A stretch of DNA of 64,000 bases, from positions 61,089,020 through 61,153,019 of the forward strand of contig OX411548.1 in assembly GCA_948146395.1 (NCBI GenBank), in the 5' to 3' direction. Under the pieces are notes generated by a model, which ran no database searches, had not been told where the DNA came from, and was given only the letters and a program-made list of their open reading frames with translations. Source of the DNA: Fragum whitleyi. Taxonomy: Eukaryota > Mollusca > Bivalvia > Cardiida > Cardiidae. The position numbers and the translations under genes are program-made. Within the stretch, counting starts at the first letter, position 1; each line of letters starts with the position of its first letter. Positions 21,868 through 32,822 of this stretch are shown in pieces.

Positions 21868-22033
21868 TTAAGGTAGTGGACCTGTAATAGTTTCCACAAC
21901 GTTTCTGAAGTGGTGAACTTTAGCATTGTTAACAGAGATTTCCTAATAATTTCATTAGGAAACCTCGGTCAACATTGTGAAAGATGAATGAGTTCCGAAA
22001 TGTTGCGGAAATATTACGGATCCACTTCCTTAT
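21868..22033. mobile_element. MITE, AAGGTAGTGGACC family, copy 2
   Basis: TTAAGGTAGTGGACCTGTAA at the left is inverse to ACGGATCCACTTCCTTA at the right. The centre GATTTCCTAATAATTTCATT, AGGAAACCTC is a hairpin. Confidence 0.85.
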
Positions 22034-23621
22034 ATCTAACCCACTACTAAACGAGCCCGTTTCTTAAACAGTCAAAATTCCCTCTGGTATTCTGATAACT
22101 AGCAAACTAAAATTTGATCTTAAACTAATTCAAACAATCAATTCTGGAGAAGTTTATTAAAATTTCGATGTGAAATTTGCAACCTACCATATCAATATTT
22201 GGAGGCAATGGCATTTAAGTAGAGACACATAACTAACACTTATGTTAGGTCTAAATGAAATTGGCGCAATGGTTTGGAAGATTATTTTTTTTAAAAAGAA
22301 AAAAAAAAACATTTTAAAGTAAATAAAAAACTATGTCCTACCACGACTATACTTGGGGGCACATTAAAATTTCTATGTAAATTTTACTAGAGGGACATCC
22401 AAGTAATATTCATTCCATGTAATGTTGAAATTGGCCCATGGTTTTACGGTAGAACGATTTTAAAGGCTTTAAAGAGAAAAATCATAAGCTCGTCCATAAA
22501 GTTTCTTTAAATCTGCCCGTCGGTTTAGGAGATGTTAAAAGAAAAAGTTTAAGCACACATTGACGCACGAAGGGCACAATGTCATGACAATAGCTCGTTA
22601 TACATGTACATGGAAAAATATCGGAAACGGCTATTTGCTTGTTGTAAGCAGTTCTTCTTTTCCTGGGATATCTTTTTCTGAACACACCTTATATTGTCGT
22701 CCGTAATACATTTTGATCCGAAACTGTGCTGTTGCCCCGAGTCTTTGCTTTACAATCACGGGAAATTGTTGGCTATGCACCACAAGGCTCAAATAATGGC
22801 ATTTACAGTTAAGAACATCGTGAAATTGACAAGATGAATGATTTTGGAATGATTTGGGATGAAATTGAATGAGTGTGGAGCGAGTTTGAGTGAAATTCAA
22901 GAGAGGTAATCCAATATCTTCAATTCAGATATTCGTTCATAAATTGCAGTAAAATACATTGTCTTTTGCTCATTTTGTACCTTCCGAATCTATTCCATTC
23001 ATTCACACATTCAATTATTCAGGTCTTCATTCATTTACTCACTCGCTCGTTCGTTCACCGTTATTGCTCCCGCACTCATTAGTATCTCCATTCGTCTAAT
23101 TCATCTCTTCTGTTGATATTTCACATGTCTGTCTTCAGGCATTTACCATGTTTTCTCAATGTTCGATTTGTAAATTCATGTTACTTCGATTGATTGCGCA
23201 TATGTATTTTCACTTCAGTCTTTTGGAGGATAATCGAGAATATGAAAAAATGTAGCTGCATTGAAATGCGAAAACGTACACACACTTTATCACCGTCGAC
23301 TGCAATCTCTTTGATTTTGGACCAGTTTAAAATATTGGGAAAAAAATGGGATTTGGGGTTTATGAAACACACTAAGCAGATTTTTTTGTTTGTTTTTATT
23401 AAAAGTATAGCAATATAGTGTCAAAGCGAAAGAATTTAAACAAATGAAACAAAAATAGTATTTTTTCCACATTCGGTTTGTAAAGTAAACGTGTAATTTA
23501 TAGCAACATCAAAACATAGCATGACCGATGAACCTCATGAATAGCCTGCAAAGATACAACAAGGACTTTCTTTTATATTCCTCCTTTAATCACCTAAACT
23601 CTCTGGGATTGTTCTATAATA
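22034..23621. other. No gene seen; one repeat block
   Basis: 22808-22925 repeats the block at 16630-16765. 22980-23100 is a pyrimidine-rich stretch of CATTCATTCA/CTCACTCGC-type words. Open frames here lack splice context and recognisable content. Confidence 0.45.
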
Positions 23622-23700
23622 TCGTCGATTTTCTACCAAAAGCTCGTAACTACAGCTTTAAACAAGCTGTATTTACGAGTTTTTAGCAGAACACCGACCA
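23622..23700. repeat. Palindrome, GTAACTACAGCTT family, copy 4
   Basis: GTCGATTTTCTACCAAAAGC, TCGTAACTACAGCTT pairs with AAGCTGTATTTACGAG, TTTTTAGCAGAACACCGAC. Confidence 0.85.
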
Positions 23701-23911
23701 TATCTTGATTGCTAGGATAAGTAGATTGAATTACATGTTTGTATGCTTTCATAGGATAATTCAGTGATTACTTTGTATGTTAAAACAGGTCTGTTAACCA
23801 TACAAGTTTTGTCTAAGAAGCATGCAGACTACATTGTCTATAACTAAAAGTTATTTTCACTATTACTAGTATGTTCTCACATTATGGTATAGCAGGTAAG
23901 AAACCAATTTC

Positions 23912-23984
23912 GATGACTTGGTGCAAAACAGTTTTTACTGCCTATAAACATATAGGCAGTTACAACTGTGTGTGCTGACCCATC
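23912..23984. repeat. Foldback hairpin, GGCTCAG...AACTGCCTATA family, copy 2
   Basis: GCAAAACAGTTTTTACTGCC, TATA pairs with TATAGGCAGTTACAACTGTG, TGTGC; the distal arm parts are degraded. Confidence 0.75.
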
Positions 23985-25620
23985 CACATGCATCATCATT
24001 GCACAATCAAAAGACTGTAACTTCAGCTTTAGCAAGATGCAGCTTTCATATTTTAGTCGCCTTTTGCCTATATTTTATGATGCTATTTAACATATTAGCC
24101 TTACATAACCACATTGAAATCACGCACATATACAATATTCTATGTATTGCCCAGTTATAATTAAATTCACAATTTACATTTTAGTAAACTATGATATTAA
24201 GGTTTGATGTAAATCTTTTCACAATGATTTACTTCTCTTAGATCTGATATAATTTTTAAAACCTTATCAAATATTTTTTTTTCATTTGCAAAACTACAAA
24301 ATTCAAACTGATAATTTACAGACAGACGCACATGCCTTTAGATTGAACCTGTGTATAACATTAAGAACAATTTAATCAAAGTCAAAAATGAAGACTTGGA
24401 TCAAACTGTGCAACAGCAGTCTGATCAGAGTCTTCACTGTGTGCTAAATGAACTTTTAAAGATTATGACCTTATAATCATAATCAATATGCCATTTCAAC
24501 CTTATGTTGTAGGTATACATTACAATGATCTCCCTAAAAAGATCCTGATTCCTACTAAGAATACAAGGCTGGGTACACATTCAAATTACTTTCTACATTT
24601 TAAAATCAAGATTGCTCTAGCTATATTATGTAATGAAGGGTTCAATATTTGAAACCAATCTTGGAAAAAGGAATTCTTGAAGTACACACAGTCTGGCCTG
24701 TGTTGAAACTTTCACAATTTTTTGCTAAAAGATAATTATTCAGTGAAAACTAGTTTCCAATAAATAAATAATAGCATTCACAGACATTCAACAATAAATG
24801 AATTAAAACGAGATTGCATGATAGTATCATTTGAAGAAACAAACAACTTTGACATGTCATCCTTTGTATAGGACAATATTTTTTTTTCTTAAAAAAAATC
24901 AAAAGGTTGTCATTTATAATTTTAATATTCTGAGAGACTGTACTCAGTTCATTGTGTTGTTTAATGACCAAAATATTGTAAATGCCATAAAATATATTAA
25001 AACAACTGGCGAAATTACAGATCGAAAAATGTTGTTTCAAAAAAAGGCCCTTATAGGTGTCTTAATTAAGTCTTGTTCAGTACATTGTCTGTTATCAATG
25101 CAATCAGGAAATCCCTAATGATTCTACAGAGGTGACTTAAGGAATTATCAGGGCACAGTCATGTAAGTGGCTTGTTTTGCATGTCCTTACATGATTGAAC
25201 AAGCATCAAGATCTATTCAAAGCCTTTGATAAAGGAGGAAAATCATTGAAAGCATGCGAAGGGTTAAAATAAGCTGTAGTTAAGACTTTTTGGTAATCCA
25301 CAGACAATTCAAGGGGTCCTAACCAAGCAAAAAAAATGTCCATACATAGCTGACATGTTAAGACCATTGATTTACAGAATTTGTTAAAATATGTTCATTT
25401 TCTCACACAGCTGACCTTGTCCTCTATTACGAACTTCAATCAGAGAAATCCTTGTCTTACACATGTAAAGGATAATGTTCTAAATGATGTCATCACGACA
25501 ATGTCATCTTATACGAGTTTTCGAGGTATTTCTGTCAGCTGGATGCTTAAGAATTGGATTTTAACGAACGAAAGATGTTTATGTAAGAAAAAGAATCTAT
25601 TACTCGATTTTTGTATGAGA
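23985..25620. other. No gene seen
   Basis: AT-rich. Short open frames (for example 24831-25118 and 25381-25644) show no recognisable domain and no supporting splice sites. Confidence 0.4.
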
Positions 25621-25741
25621 CAAGCTTATCTTAACCAAATCTAGAAAATTAAATTTATTAAGCTCGCTAAGGCTCGCTTAATAACATTTATATTCTAGAC
25701 TTGGTTAAGATAAGCTTATCTCAAACAGAATCTCATGAGAG
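25618..25741. repeat. Palindrome with GAGACAAGCTTATCTTAACC arms
   Basis: GAGACAAGCTTATCTTAACC, AAATCTAGAA pairs with TTCTAGACTTGGTTAAGATA, AGCTTATCTC. The centre holds a smaller hairpin TTATTAAGCTCGC...GCTCGCTTAATAA. A degraded relative is at 40620-40732. Confidence 0.85.
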
Positions 25742-26389
25742 ATCCTATTTGTCTTAAAATTAAAAATAAAAATAATTTCTACTCTTAGCACTGACGAATG
25801 CCAATAGACTTTATTCACAACCATAAAACTCAATCTGCTAGTACATTTTGTATAAATAAAACTTTCTATCTATTCTTATTTGTTCATTTGACTATAAAAT
25901 CCCATATTCAATATATCCATTTGACTATAATTACATCATTTAATCTAATTAAGCGTTAATCATACAGTTCATAATATTTGAGATATTCAAAATATTTATG
26001 TTATTTAAAATATTTTTAAGTAGTCATTATTATATATCATAATATGACATTTGACTTATAAAAATAGCCCTTATGAATAGTTTTTATATATAAGGTTTTC
26101 ATGGCCATGAAAATTAGTTCATTACACATGTGATGAATTCATTTTGCAATCATTATTTTTTTTTTAAATTTTGACCACTTAAAGCAAAAACTCACAGGGT
26201 CATATTATAAAAAGAATATCATATTTTGTATTAAGGAAATAAGAAATTCATTAAACTTGTCATATAAAAGGGATGAAAACTTGGCAGTCATCCTTGCTTT
26301 TCACTGTTTGTAGATGACTTGTTGAGTAAATTCTGTATTTTATGTCCAATCATACAATATGCTATATTTAGAACAATGTATGTAACAAG

Positions 26390-26650
26390 AGATGTTTGTA
26401 AAACATTTATGCCCCCATAAAAGCAGGACTATAGCCTATTCTTTGTCAATCAACAAAGGGCAATAACAATATGATGAGTAGAGATAAGGTTCTTTTGCAC
26501 TGCACTTCTCTTCAATGAGATCTATAATACTGTGAAGTTTCGTGATTTTAGCTTGCATACTTTTTGAGATATACTCCGGACAAAAATTGGGTCTACAGAC
26601 CGATCAACTGACAAGTGCAAAGCAATATGCAAAAGGGGGCATAATTAATG
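26390..26650. mobile_element. Dispersed repeat starting ACAAGAGATGTTTG
   Basis: ACAAGAGATGTTTGTAAAAC, then ATTTATGCCCCCATAAAAG at the left, and GCAAAAGGGGGCATAATTA at the right. It matches the MITE-split copy at 9230-9660 in inverse orientation. Confidence 0.7.
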
Positions 26651-26837
26651 ATGCTTTCAAGGACTACATCTGATGCTTTCAAGGACTACATCTATCCAAG
26701 ATCTCAGGAACATCAGTTATAAATTGCTCATTCAAGTTATACTGTGTTTTAATTGGAATTGAACAGAAACCAAACAAAATGGAAAAAGCAACAGAAAAAG
26801 TACAAGAACAAAAATTTGGCCTAAAAAAGCAACCAAA

Positions 26838-26932
26838 AATATTGAGGGGTAAGTGCAAGACTATTGTAAGTGCCTATATATTTATAGGCACTTACAATAG
26901 TGTTGCACTGACCCCTCAATATTGTAATTGGG
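26838..26932. repeat. Foldback hairpin, family of AACTGCCTATA, variant copy 3
   Basis: AATATTGAGGGGTAAGTGCA, AGACTATTGTAAGTGCC pairs with GGCACTTACAATAGTGTTGC, ACTGACCCCTCAATATT. Relative to the common copies, the inner stem is GTAAGTGCC/GGCACTTAC (not GTAACTGCC/GGCAGTTAC) and the outer stem is TGAGGGGT/ACCCCTCA. Both arms changed together. Confidence 0.9.
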
Positions 26933-26936
26933 CCTC

Positions 26937-26996
26937 AAAAGTGTTGTATCTTTAGCCTTATTCATTAGCTGTAGATACAACACTTTGGTCCCATAA
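26937..26996. repeat. Palindrome, GTAACTACAGCTT family, copy 5
   Basis: AAAAGTGTTGTATCTTTAGC pairs with AGCTGTAGATACAACACTTT. It is adjacent to the foldback at 26838-26932. Confidence 0.75.
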
Positions 26997-27634
26997 CGAA
27001 AATATCTAGCCGACTTTTAAAAAGTAACTAATTGCTGTAGAAAAAAAAAACCTAGTACGCAAGAAATATAAAATGAAGTACATTTTTCTAGCAGTGACTA
27101 AAATGGCCAAAATTATATTTCTAAACTAAAACTCGATAAAAAAGCAGTTATAAACTATGTAAATTTACCATATACATTTTTTTCATGTGCTAACTAAACT
27201 ACAAGAATTGGTACTAAGGTCATGGCTTGGGTATTATTTGACTAAAAACCTTATGAGCTTCATCAAAGAAACTGACTCAAAAATACTTCAAATAATTTGA
27301 ACTTGCTCAAAGTTTTTTTTCTTTTTTTTTTCTAAACTTTTTCCAGTGACCACAAATTGAAGATACAGAAGAGGCCTAAATATTCAAGCAAGTTTGTGCC
27401 TCTTTAAATTCAGATCTTTACATAATATGATTATCGATTATCATTAAGAACAAATAAGCAGAAAAATAAAATGTGAATGCAAACAAATAACAAAGTTGTA
27501 AGCTGAAATAAAAAACTGTTCAAAGTCCTAACATAATTATGTATTTTATCTTGACCAATTCTTTCAAATGTAGAGAAATGGAACTTTCTATCTATACTGC
27601 AAGTAAAGTTCAGCACAAAACTATTGTAAGTGCC

Positions 27635-27948
27635 CAGGGTTTTAGAATGGCATCCCCATAATTGGGTCCCACTTAAGGTTTGATAGTCCCTGTGTTTAAG
27701 CTATTCTCATATTTTAAATATTAAACATTCCCTGAATTAGGCTAAACAATGTAATTGATAGATTTGTATTTTGGGATCAGCTTCAGAAAAGAATTGAAGA
27801 CTGTTTTAATCAGTCTTCCATTCTTTCCTGAAGTCTGTCCCATAGGATCCTAGGGACTCACATCAGGTAGTTTTGAGAGTCCTAGCTACTTATTTAGGGG
27901 TCTCAGACTTGCAAAACCTGCGTCCCTCAAAACCCTGAGTGCCTATAA
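27635..27948. mobile_element. Inverted-repeat element, CAGGGTTTTAGAATG family, copy 1
   Basis: CAGGGTTTTAGAATGGCATC at the left and GTCCCTCAAAACCCTGAG at the right. The centre hairpin is AGAATTGAAGACTG / CAGTCTTCCATTCTTT. Copies or parts are at 42400-42680, 32495-32585 and 59390-59485. Confidence 0.8.
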
Positions 27949-27984
27949 ATATATATATTTTTAATTACCACTCCATTTACATGT

Positions 27985-28160
27985 ACTTATAACTGTAAAT
28001 GATTGTTTAGAGAAAATTCACCTCAAATTAAAGGGAAAAGGGCGTAAAAACAACAATTTCAATGATGTTTTTAAATCAGAAAATGCATACTAAATAAAAG
28101 CTCCAAGACCATGTTATGCATGGCTCCTGGGAGAGTTTATTAGGAGAAATACAGTATATA
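27985..28160. mobile_element. Partial copy of the ATACCATATTTCTTC element
   Basis: AGAAAATTCACCTCAAATTA, AAGGGAAAA and GGCTCCTGGGAGAGTTTATT match 35220-35395 and 62995-63165. Confidence 0.65.
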
Positions 28161-29007
28161 TTGTGGTTGTAATTACAAGGTTTTAGTATAACATTGACAA
28201 TAAAGAGAACTGCTTGACTGAAATAATTCAAGAAGAAAAAAATGAAAAGAGATACAATTGTAACATGTGGTTTAAAAATATACATCACTTAATAAATATT
28301 TGCACATGTTTTTACAGATGACCACACTTTTACCAATTTTTACAACCTTTTTGTCCTTATAGTAACCCTTTCCCTGATGGTATCTAACAAATGGGTATTG
28401 TTGAATAATATCTCATTTAGACTTGAGTTTCCCTAATTTATCAAGACCTTTGACACACTTAACTGTACTTTTAGGTTATATTAAAGGGAGTAAAAATTAT
28501 TACATTAGGAGGGGTCAATGCAAAATAACAGTTATAGAGCACATGCCATTCATATGCACTTAGCTATGGTTTTGCACAATTCCCATTGAATATTATATTC
28601 TCTCAGCCCAGACAACTAAATACACCTCATACACTATTTCTATACAATTAAATGCAATTTGTAACATAAACAACAACAACAAGCCACTTTATTGCCTTTG
28701 AGAAATTAACTGTACAGTACCGTTTATAATATAATATAAGACGCGCAAGTCTCAACTCTGGACGCAATATTTGCTCATAAGTTAAAATCTGTATGACACA
28801 CAGGAAGTCCATTACTAAAATAACATGTTGCTATGGAGATGAAATCTGTTGCCATGGCGATGTGTGAGATATACAGGCACTCATTGGTAGATATTTTTGA
28901 CTACATTGTTCAAAGCACATTGTACAAGCGATTCTGTTGCATCATTTATAGTCTGTGATAGTACCAGTCTGAAAATAGAAATTGACAAAACTGTTTCACT
29001 GTGTTGT
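28161..29007. other. No gene seen
   Basis: AT-rich unassigned sequence. Confidence 0.4.
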
Positions 29008-29330
29008 TTTTGACCTGGCAGGGCGTGGCTTAGCTGTGACCAAATTTGGCGAGTTTACTTTCCAATTTATTTCATTCTGTCAAGAGTATATAGACAGTAA
29101 TCATAATGTTGTGTATATTAATGTGTCATTTAACAATCAGGATTAAGGTGCTTAACAAAAACATATTTCATATTTGGGTTGCCCAATCCTCAATACCTTC
29201 AGCTTTTTTCATCTTAATTTACCAGTATATTTGAGTACTGTCTTTAAAATTGAGCAAAAAGCCAAAAAGCAGCTTTACCTGGACCTTAAATATTACAACC
29301 AGTTACTTCACGTCGCCCTGCCAGGCCAAA
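29008..29330. mobile_element. Inverted-repeat element, CTGGCAGGGCG family, copy 2
   Basis: GACCTGGCAGGGCGTGGCTT at the left and ACGTCGCCCTGCCAGGCC at the right. It is related to 12700-13072. Confidence 0.75.
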
Positions 29331-29777
29331 ATCATTGATGATATAAATCAAAGTTTTAAAGCTCACATGACCACACCTTAGGATTTTATACATCAATGAA
29401 GAATCACAAACGTAAATTGAAGCTACTATAGTCTTGAAGATTTTGGTGATGTACTCTAGACAAAAAAGCATAATACAAGAGAAAAGCAAACAGGTGGTAT
29501 TCAAGTACTAATTAGATTAAATAAGGTGGCAAATTGTCACAAGATACACATGTTACACTTCTGGATGTCCAAGTATGAAAAACAAAAAGGGAAACAACTG
29601 AGAAATTAGCTTTCTAGAGTTATACTCGCCCCTCATTGTATCGATCTATCCTCTGTATCGATCTATTTACAAATCTCGCGATATTTTGATCATAGCGCCA
29701 CCTGCCGAGTGTTTACATTAACAACTAGGTCACGGAAGTCTTTCGGTTTCGATTTTACCAAATACCACATCAGAGAC

Positions 29778-31806
29778 ATGTTCAGAGCTGTGGTAAGTGT
29801 TGTCTATTACATTGTTTGCTTAATCAAAACCATTTCTCACCATTTTCCCGATCTTTTTCATTGAAAAATAAAAAGAAATTGTGTTTCTGAAATCAGCCGT
29901 CTGCTATCCGAAAAAATCTGACAGATCACGTGACTTTCCTGTCAAAAAAATAAAAGTATGGTGTACCATTTGTGCCTTAATTACCTAAGTTTATGTTTGA
30001 ATTAGTTGATTATTTTTAACATGAATATTTGATTAAAAGCTGTTATGAAATATGTTAAATGTATCAAATTTCATTTATTTTCAGGATCCACCACAGAAGA
30101 GGAGACGACTCCTATATGATAGAGCTAATCTGCAGAGAGCATTTGATGCTACTCGTGGTGGAATGTCTGCATATAGAGCAGCAAAGCTTTATTCTGTGCC
30201 ACCTACAACCCTTAGAGATAGGATAAGTGGTCGGGTTTCTTCTGATGCAAGAGTTGGACATGAAACAATCTTCACCCCTGCAGAGGAAGAAAAATTGTTC
30301 AACCATGTTACTTATATGGCTGAGATAGGATTTGGGTATAGCAAAACTTCCATCCAGTACATGGCTAAAGACTTTGCTGATTCACTGCACAAAACAACAA
30401 AGGGTGAAAAACTTAGTGACAATTGGTTTTATGGCTTCATAAAGAGATGGAATAATCTAAAGGTTGTCAAACCACAAAAATTATCAATTGCAAGAGCTAA
30501 GTCAGCATCAAGAGACACAATTGATAGCTACTACAAAGAGCTGGATGTAGTTCTTTCAACTAATGGCATTAAAAACAAACCTTGGAAAATCTTTAATATT
30601 GACGAAACTGGAGTTAATAGTGAGCATTCACCACCTAAAATTGTTTGTAGAAAGGACACTACTCCACAAAACATAACATCATCAAGATCAGCTACAGTAA
30701 CTGTGATAGCTGCTGGGAGTGCTGCAGGGCAAAGTATTCCACCATATTATGTTTTTCCAGGCCAGAGGTGGAATGATGATTTCCTTAAAGGCTCCTGTCC
30801 TGGCTCAGCTGGTGAGATGTCTAAATCAGGCTGGTCAAATTCATCTATATTTTTGAATTACCTCAATGAGCATTTCCTGAAGTATGTTGCAACAAGAGAA
30901 AGTGAGCATCCAACATTGATTCTGTATGATGGTCATAGATCACACATTTCTCTAACTTTAACTCAATGGGCACGACAAAATAATATCATATTGTTTGTGC
31001 TTCCACCGCATTCAAGTCATGTGACCCAACCTCTAGATGTCGGTATCTTTGGACCGTTCAAGAAAATGTATTCTCAGGAATGTCAGAAATACATGAAACT
31101 CAATCCTGGTATCAACATAACCAAATATTACATTTGTGGGCTAACTTCAAAACCATATTTAAAGGCATTGACACCAGAAAAATTAATTTCTGCATTTAGA
31201 CATACAGGGATATACCCCTTTTCCAACTCAGCCATCAAAGAAATTCAGATTGCTCCAGCTTCTATCTACAAAGACTCTACTGATGAAACTGATGAAGGAA
31301 ACATGCATCTTGACAGCCAAGATGCAAACTTATCAATTTCTGATAACTTCTTTTCATCTAGAGCAATTTCTAAAGCAGTAAAGCCAAAGCCAAGAAAGTT
31401 TATCCAACCATTCAAAGTTTCTGGAAATCTACTTCAAGAAAAAAACACACAAATTTTATCAAATATAGACAAAAACAAATCAGAAAAACATTCTAAACAG
31501 TTGACAGTTAGCCAACCAAAGGTATTACCCAGCACGTCTGGAGTTGGGAAAAAAGGTGGTTCCATCGCACTTAGTATTCCTGAAGACACTGAGTCAGACA
31601 CAGATGAAGAAATTATAGATGAGGAAAAATGTTGTGTTTGTGATAAATGGCAACCAACAGATTTGGATAAATACCCATATGTTACCTTAGTTTCTTGGGG
31701 TAAATGTGACAATTGTGCCCATTGGACACACTTAAAATTCTGCAGCAATGTTCGTGTCCTTCGGCGAAACAGTGAGTTCCTATGCCCTCACTGTTCATCA
31801 GACTAA
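29778..31806 (+). CDS. Pogo/Tigger-type DDE transposase with C-terminal PHD-like finger
   Basis: Exon 1 is 29778-29792 (M-F-R-A-V, donor GTAAGT at 29793). Exon 2 is 30085-31806 (acceptor TTTTCAG, stop TAA at 31804-31806). The join is in frame and gives 578 residues. Starting at the first ATG of the unspliced frame (30052) would only read intron. Near the N-terminus is a psq-like helix-turn-helix (RANLQRAFDATRGGMSAYRA, AKLYSVPPTTLRDRI), followed by a CENP-B-like second DNA-binding part (ETIFTPAEEEKLFNHV, then FYGFIKRW). The DDE core shows NIDETGV, then LILYDGHRSH, then TQPLDVGIFGPF, with 35 residues between the last two aspartates, which suits pogo-group enzymes. After an acidic serine-rich linker, the last 55 residues carry CxxC, CxxC, W-T-H, C and CxxC, a PHD-like zinc finger. 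It may be an active transposase or a domesticated gene; there are no frame breaks. Confidence 0.88.
29793..30084 (+). other. Intron of the transposase gene
   Basis: GTAAGT...TTATTTTCAG, 292 bases, phase 0. A pyrimidine-rich stretch precedes the acceptor. Confidence 0.75.
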
Positions 31807-32160
31807 AAAAAAAATCCTATGACTTATTTGTAAATAGCCTTTTGGTTAAAATTTAACAGTTAGTGTTAATCTAAATGCTATAAAATTCACTCAAAAGTTG
31901 TTTTTTTCCAAATTATGACATTTTCATTGTACAGACACACCTTGTATTCAATCTAAGCTATTCTGGCACTGTTGGTCCTCCATACATAAGATTTTACAAT
32001 ATTTACCCACAATGCATCGATACAGTGAAGTGACGTAATCATTTACAAAATTTGATATGGCTGCCGATTATTAACATGTTTTAACTGCAGAACTGTTTTT
32101 GAACTATCATTTTGAGGTTTAAGTGAAGTTAAGGCATGGTTCCAATTGAAGAAATACTTT

Positions 32161-32166
32161 AATAAA
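32161..32166 (+). terminator. Candidate poly(A) signal of the transposase gene
   Basis: AATAAA about 355 bases after the stop codon, still inside the element. Confidence 0.45.
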
Positions 32167-32191
32167 GGTAAGTTTGTTTGTTGTTATTGCG

Positions 32192-32201
32192 TTTATTTAT
32201 T
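32192..32201 (-). terminator. Candidate poly(A) signals of the protein 4.1 gene
   Basis: Two overlapping AATAAA words on the minus strand, about 525 bases below the stop. I found no AATAAA or ATTAAA on that strand between 32727 and 32228, so the closest signals lie inside the transposon end. Confidence 0.4.
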
Positions 32202-32494
32202 ATTGATAAGTAGATCGATACAGTGGGGATCCAGGCTACAGTTCTTCTTCACTGCACTCAGTTACTCTGAGAGTAACCTAATTGCATAACTTCAAGTAAA
32301 TGGGACATAAGTTGATAGAGTTATTCTCTGGACAAAGAAGTTCATGGATGCCACCCGCCCACCTTACATCTGCCACCACAAGTGATAACATAATACGTCT
32401 GGTCTTTCATCAACTAAATACAGAATTTGAAGTTTCGAACATTTTAAGATGAGCGGAAGTCTGGACTCTAAGAAATATCTGATCCATAGGACCA

Positions 32495-32585
32495 TCTGAA
32501 AATCAACTTCAATAAAGAATTGAAGACTGTTTTTTTTTAACAGTCTTCAATTCTTTTTTGAAGTTGATCCCCAAAGGTACATGGT
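32495..32585. repeat. Hairpin, centre of the CAGGGTTTTAGAATG family
   Basis: AAATCAACTTCAATAAAGAA, TTGAAGACTG pairs with CAGTCTTCAATTCTTTTTTG, AAGTTGAT. It lies in the likely 3' UTR of the 4.1 gene and would form a long stem in its mRNA. Confidence 0.8.
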
Positions 32586-32726
32586 CCTTATACGATAGTC
32601 GTGTAACGGGTAATGATTCAGGACCTTGGTAGGAACATCACCGTACCCGATTACCCGGGTACCAGAGTACGCATCCCAGCTCTAGCTGTGGCAAGGGTAA
32701 AATTTCTGTACTTACATAAATAATTA

Positions 32727-32822
32727 TCAATTGACCTCCTCTATCTGTTTAACACACTCTATCTTCTCTACTTCTAGACCCTGGTTCATATTGGTTACTT
32801 CCTCTATAGCTGCCCGCAATAA
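32727..32822 (-). CDS. 4.1 gene exon: C-terminal domain end with stop
   Basis: Reads [20 protein letters not shown] then [11 protein letters not shown], with TGA at 32727-32729. It corresponds to the family's final A-L-A-x-A-I-x-E-A...V helix and strand. Confidence 0.93.
   Translation of the reverse strand, partial: LLRAAIEEVTNMNQGLEVEKIECVKQIEEVN

Larger units (their letters stand above)
29629..32228 (+). mobile_element. Pogo/Tigger-type DNA transposon, apparently intact
   Basis: The transposase gene at 29778-31806 is flanked by inverted motifs. On the left GTATCGATCTA occurs twice (29638-29648 and 29655-29665). On the right its complement occurs as TAGATCGATAC at 32211-32221, with a weaker TGCATCGATACAG at 32013-32025. 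CCCC (29629) and GGGG (32225-32228) mark the outer edges of the match. The exact termini and a TA target duplication could not be fixed. The element lies in the 3' flank of the 4.1 gene, tail to tail with it. Confidence 0.6.

Noticed and set aside
24831..25644. Open frames of 87-96 codons on both strands
   Set aside because: AT-rich sequence with overlapping frames on both strands and no recognisable protein content.
30052..30084. Start of the transposase at the ATG at 30052
   Set aside because: These codons are the end of an intron (TTATTTTCAG acceptor at 30084). A short first exon at 29778-29792 with a GTAAGT donor joins in frame.
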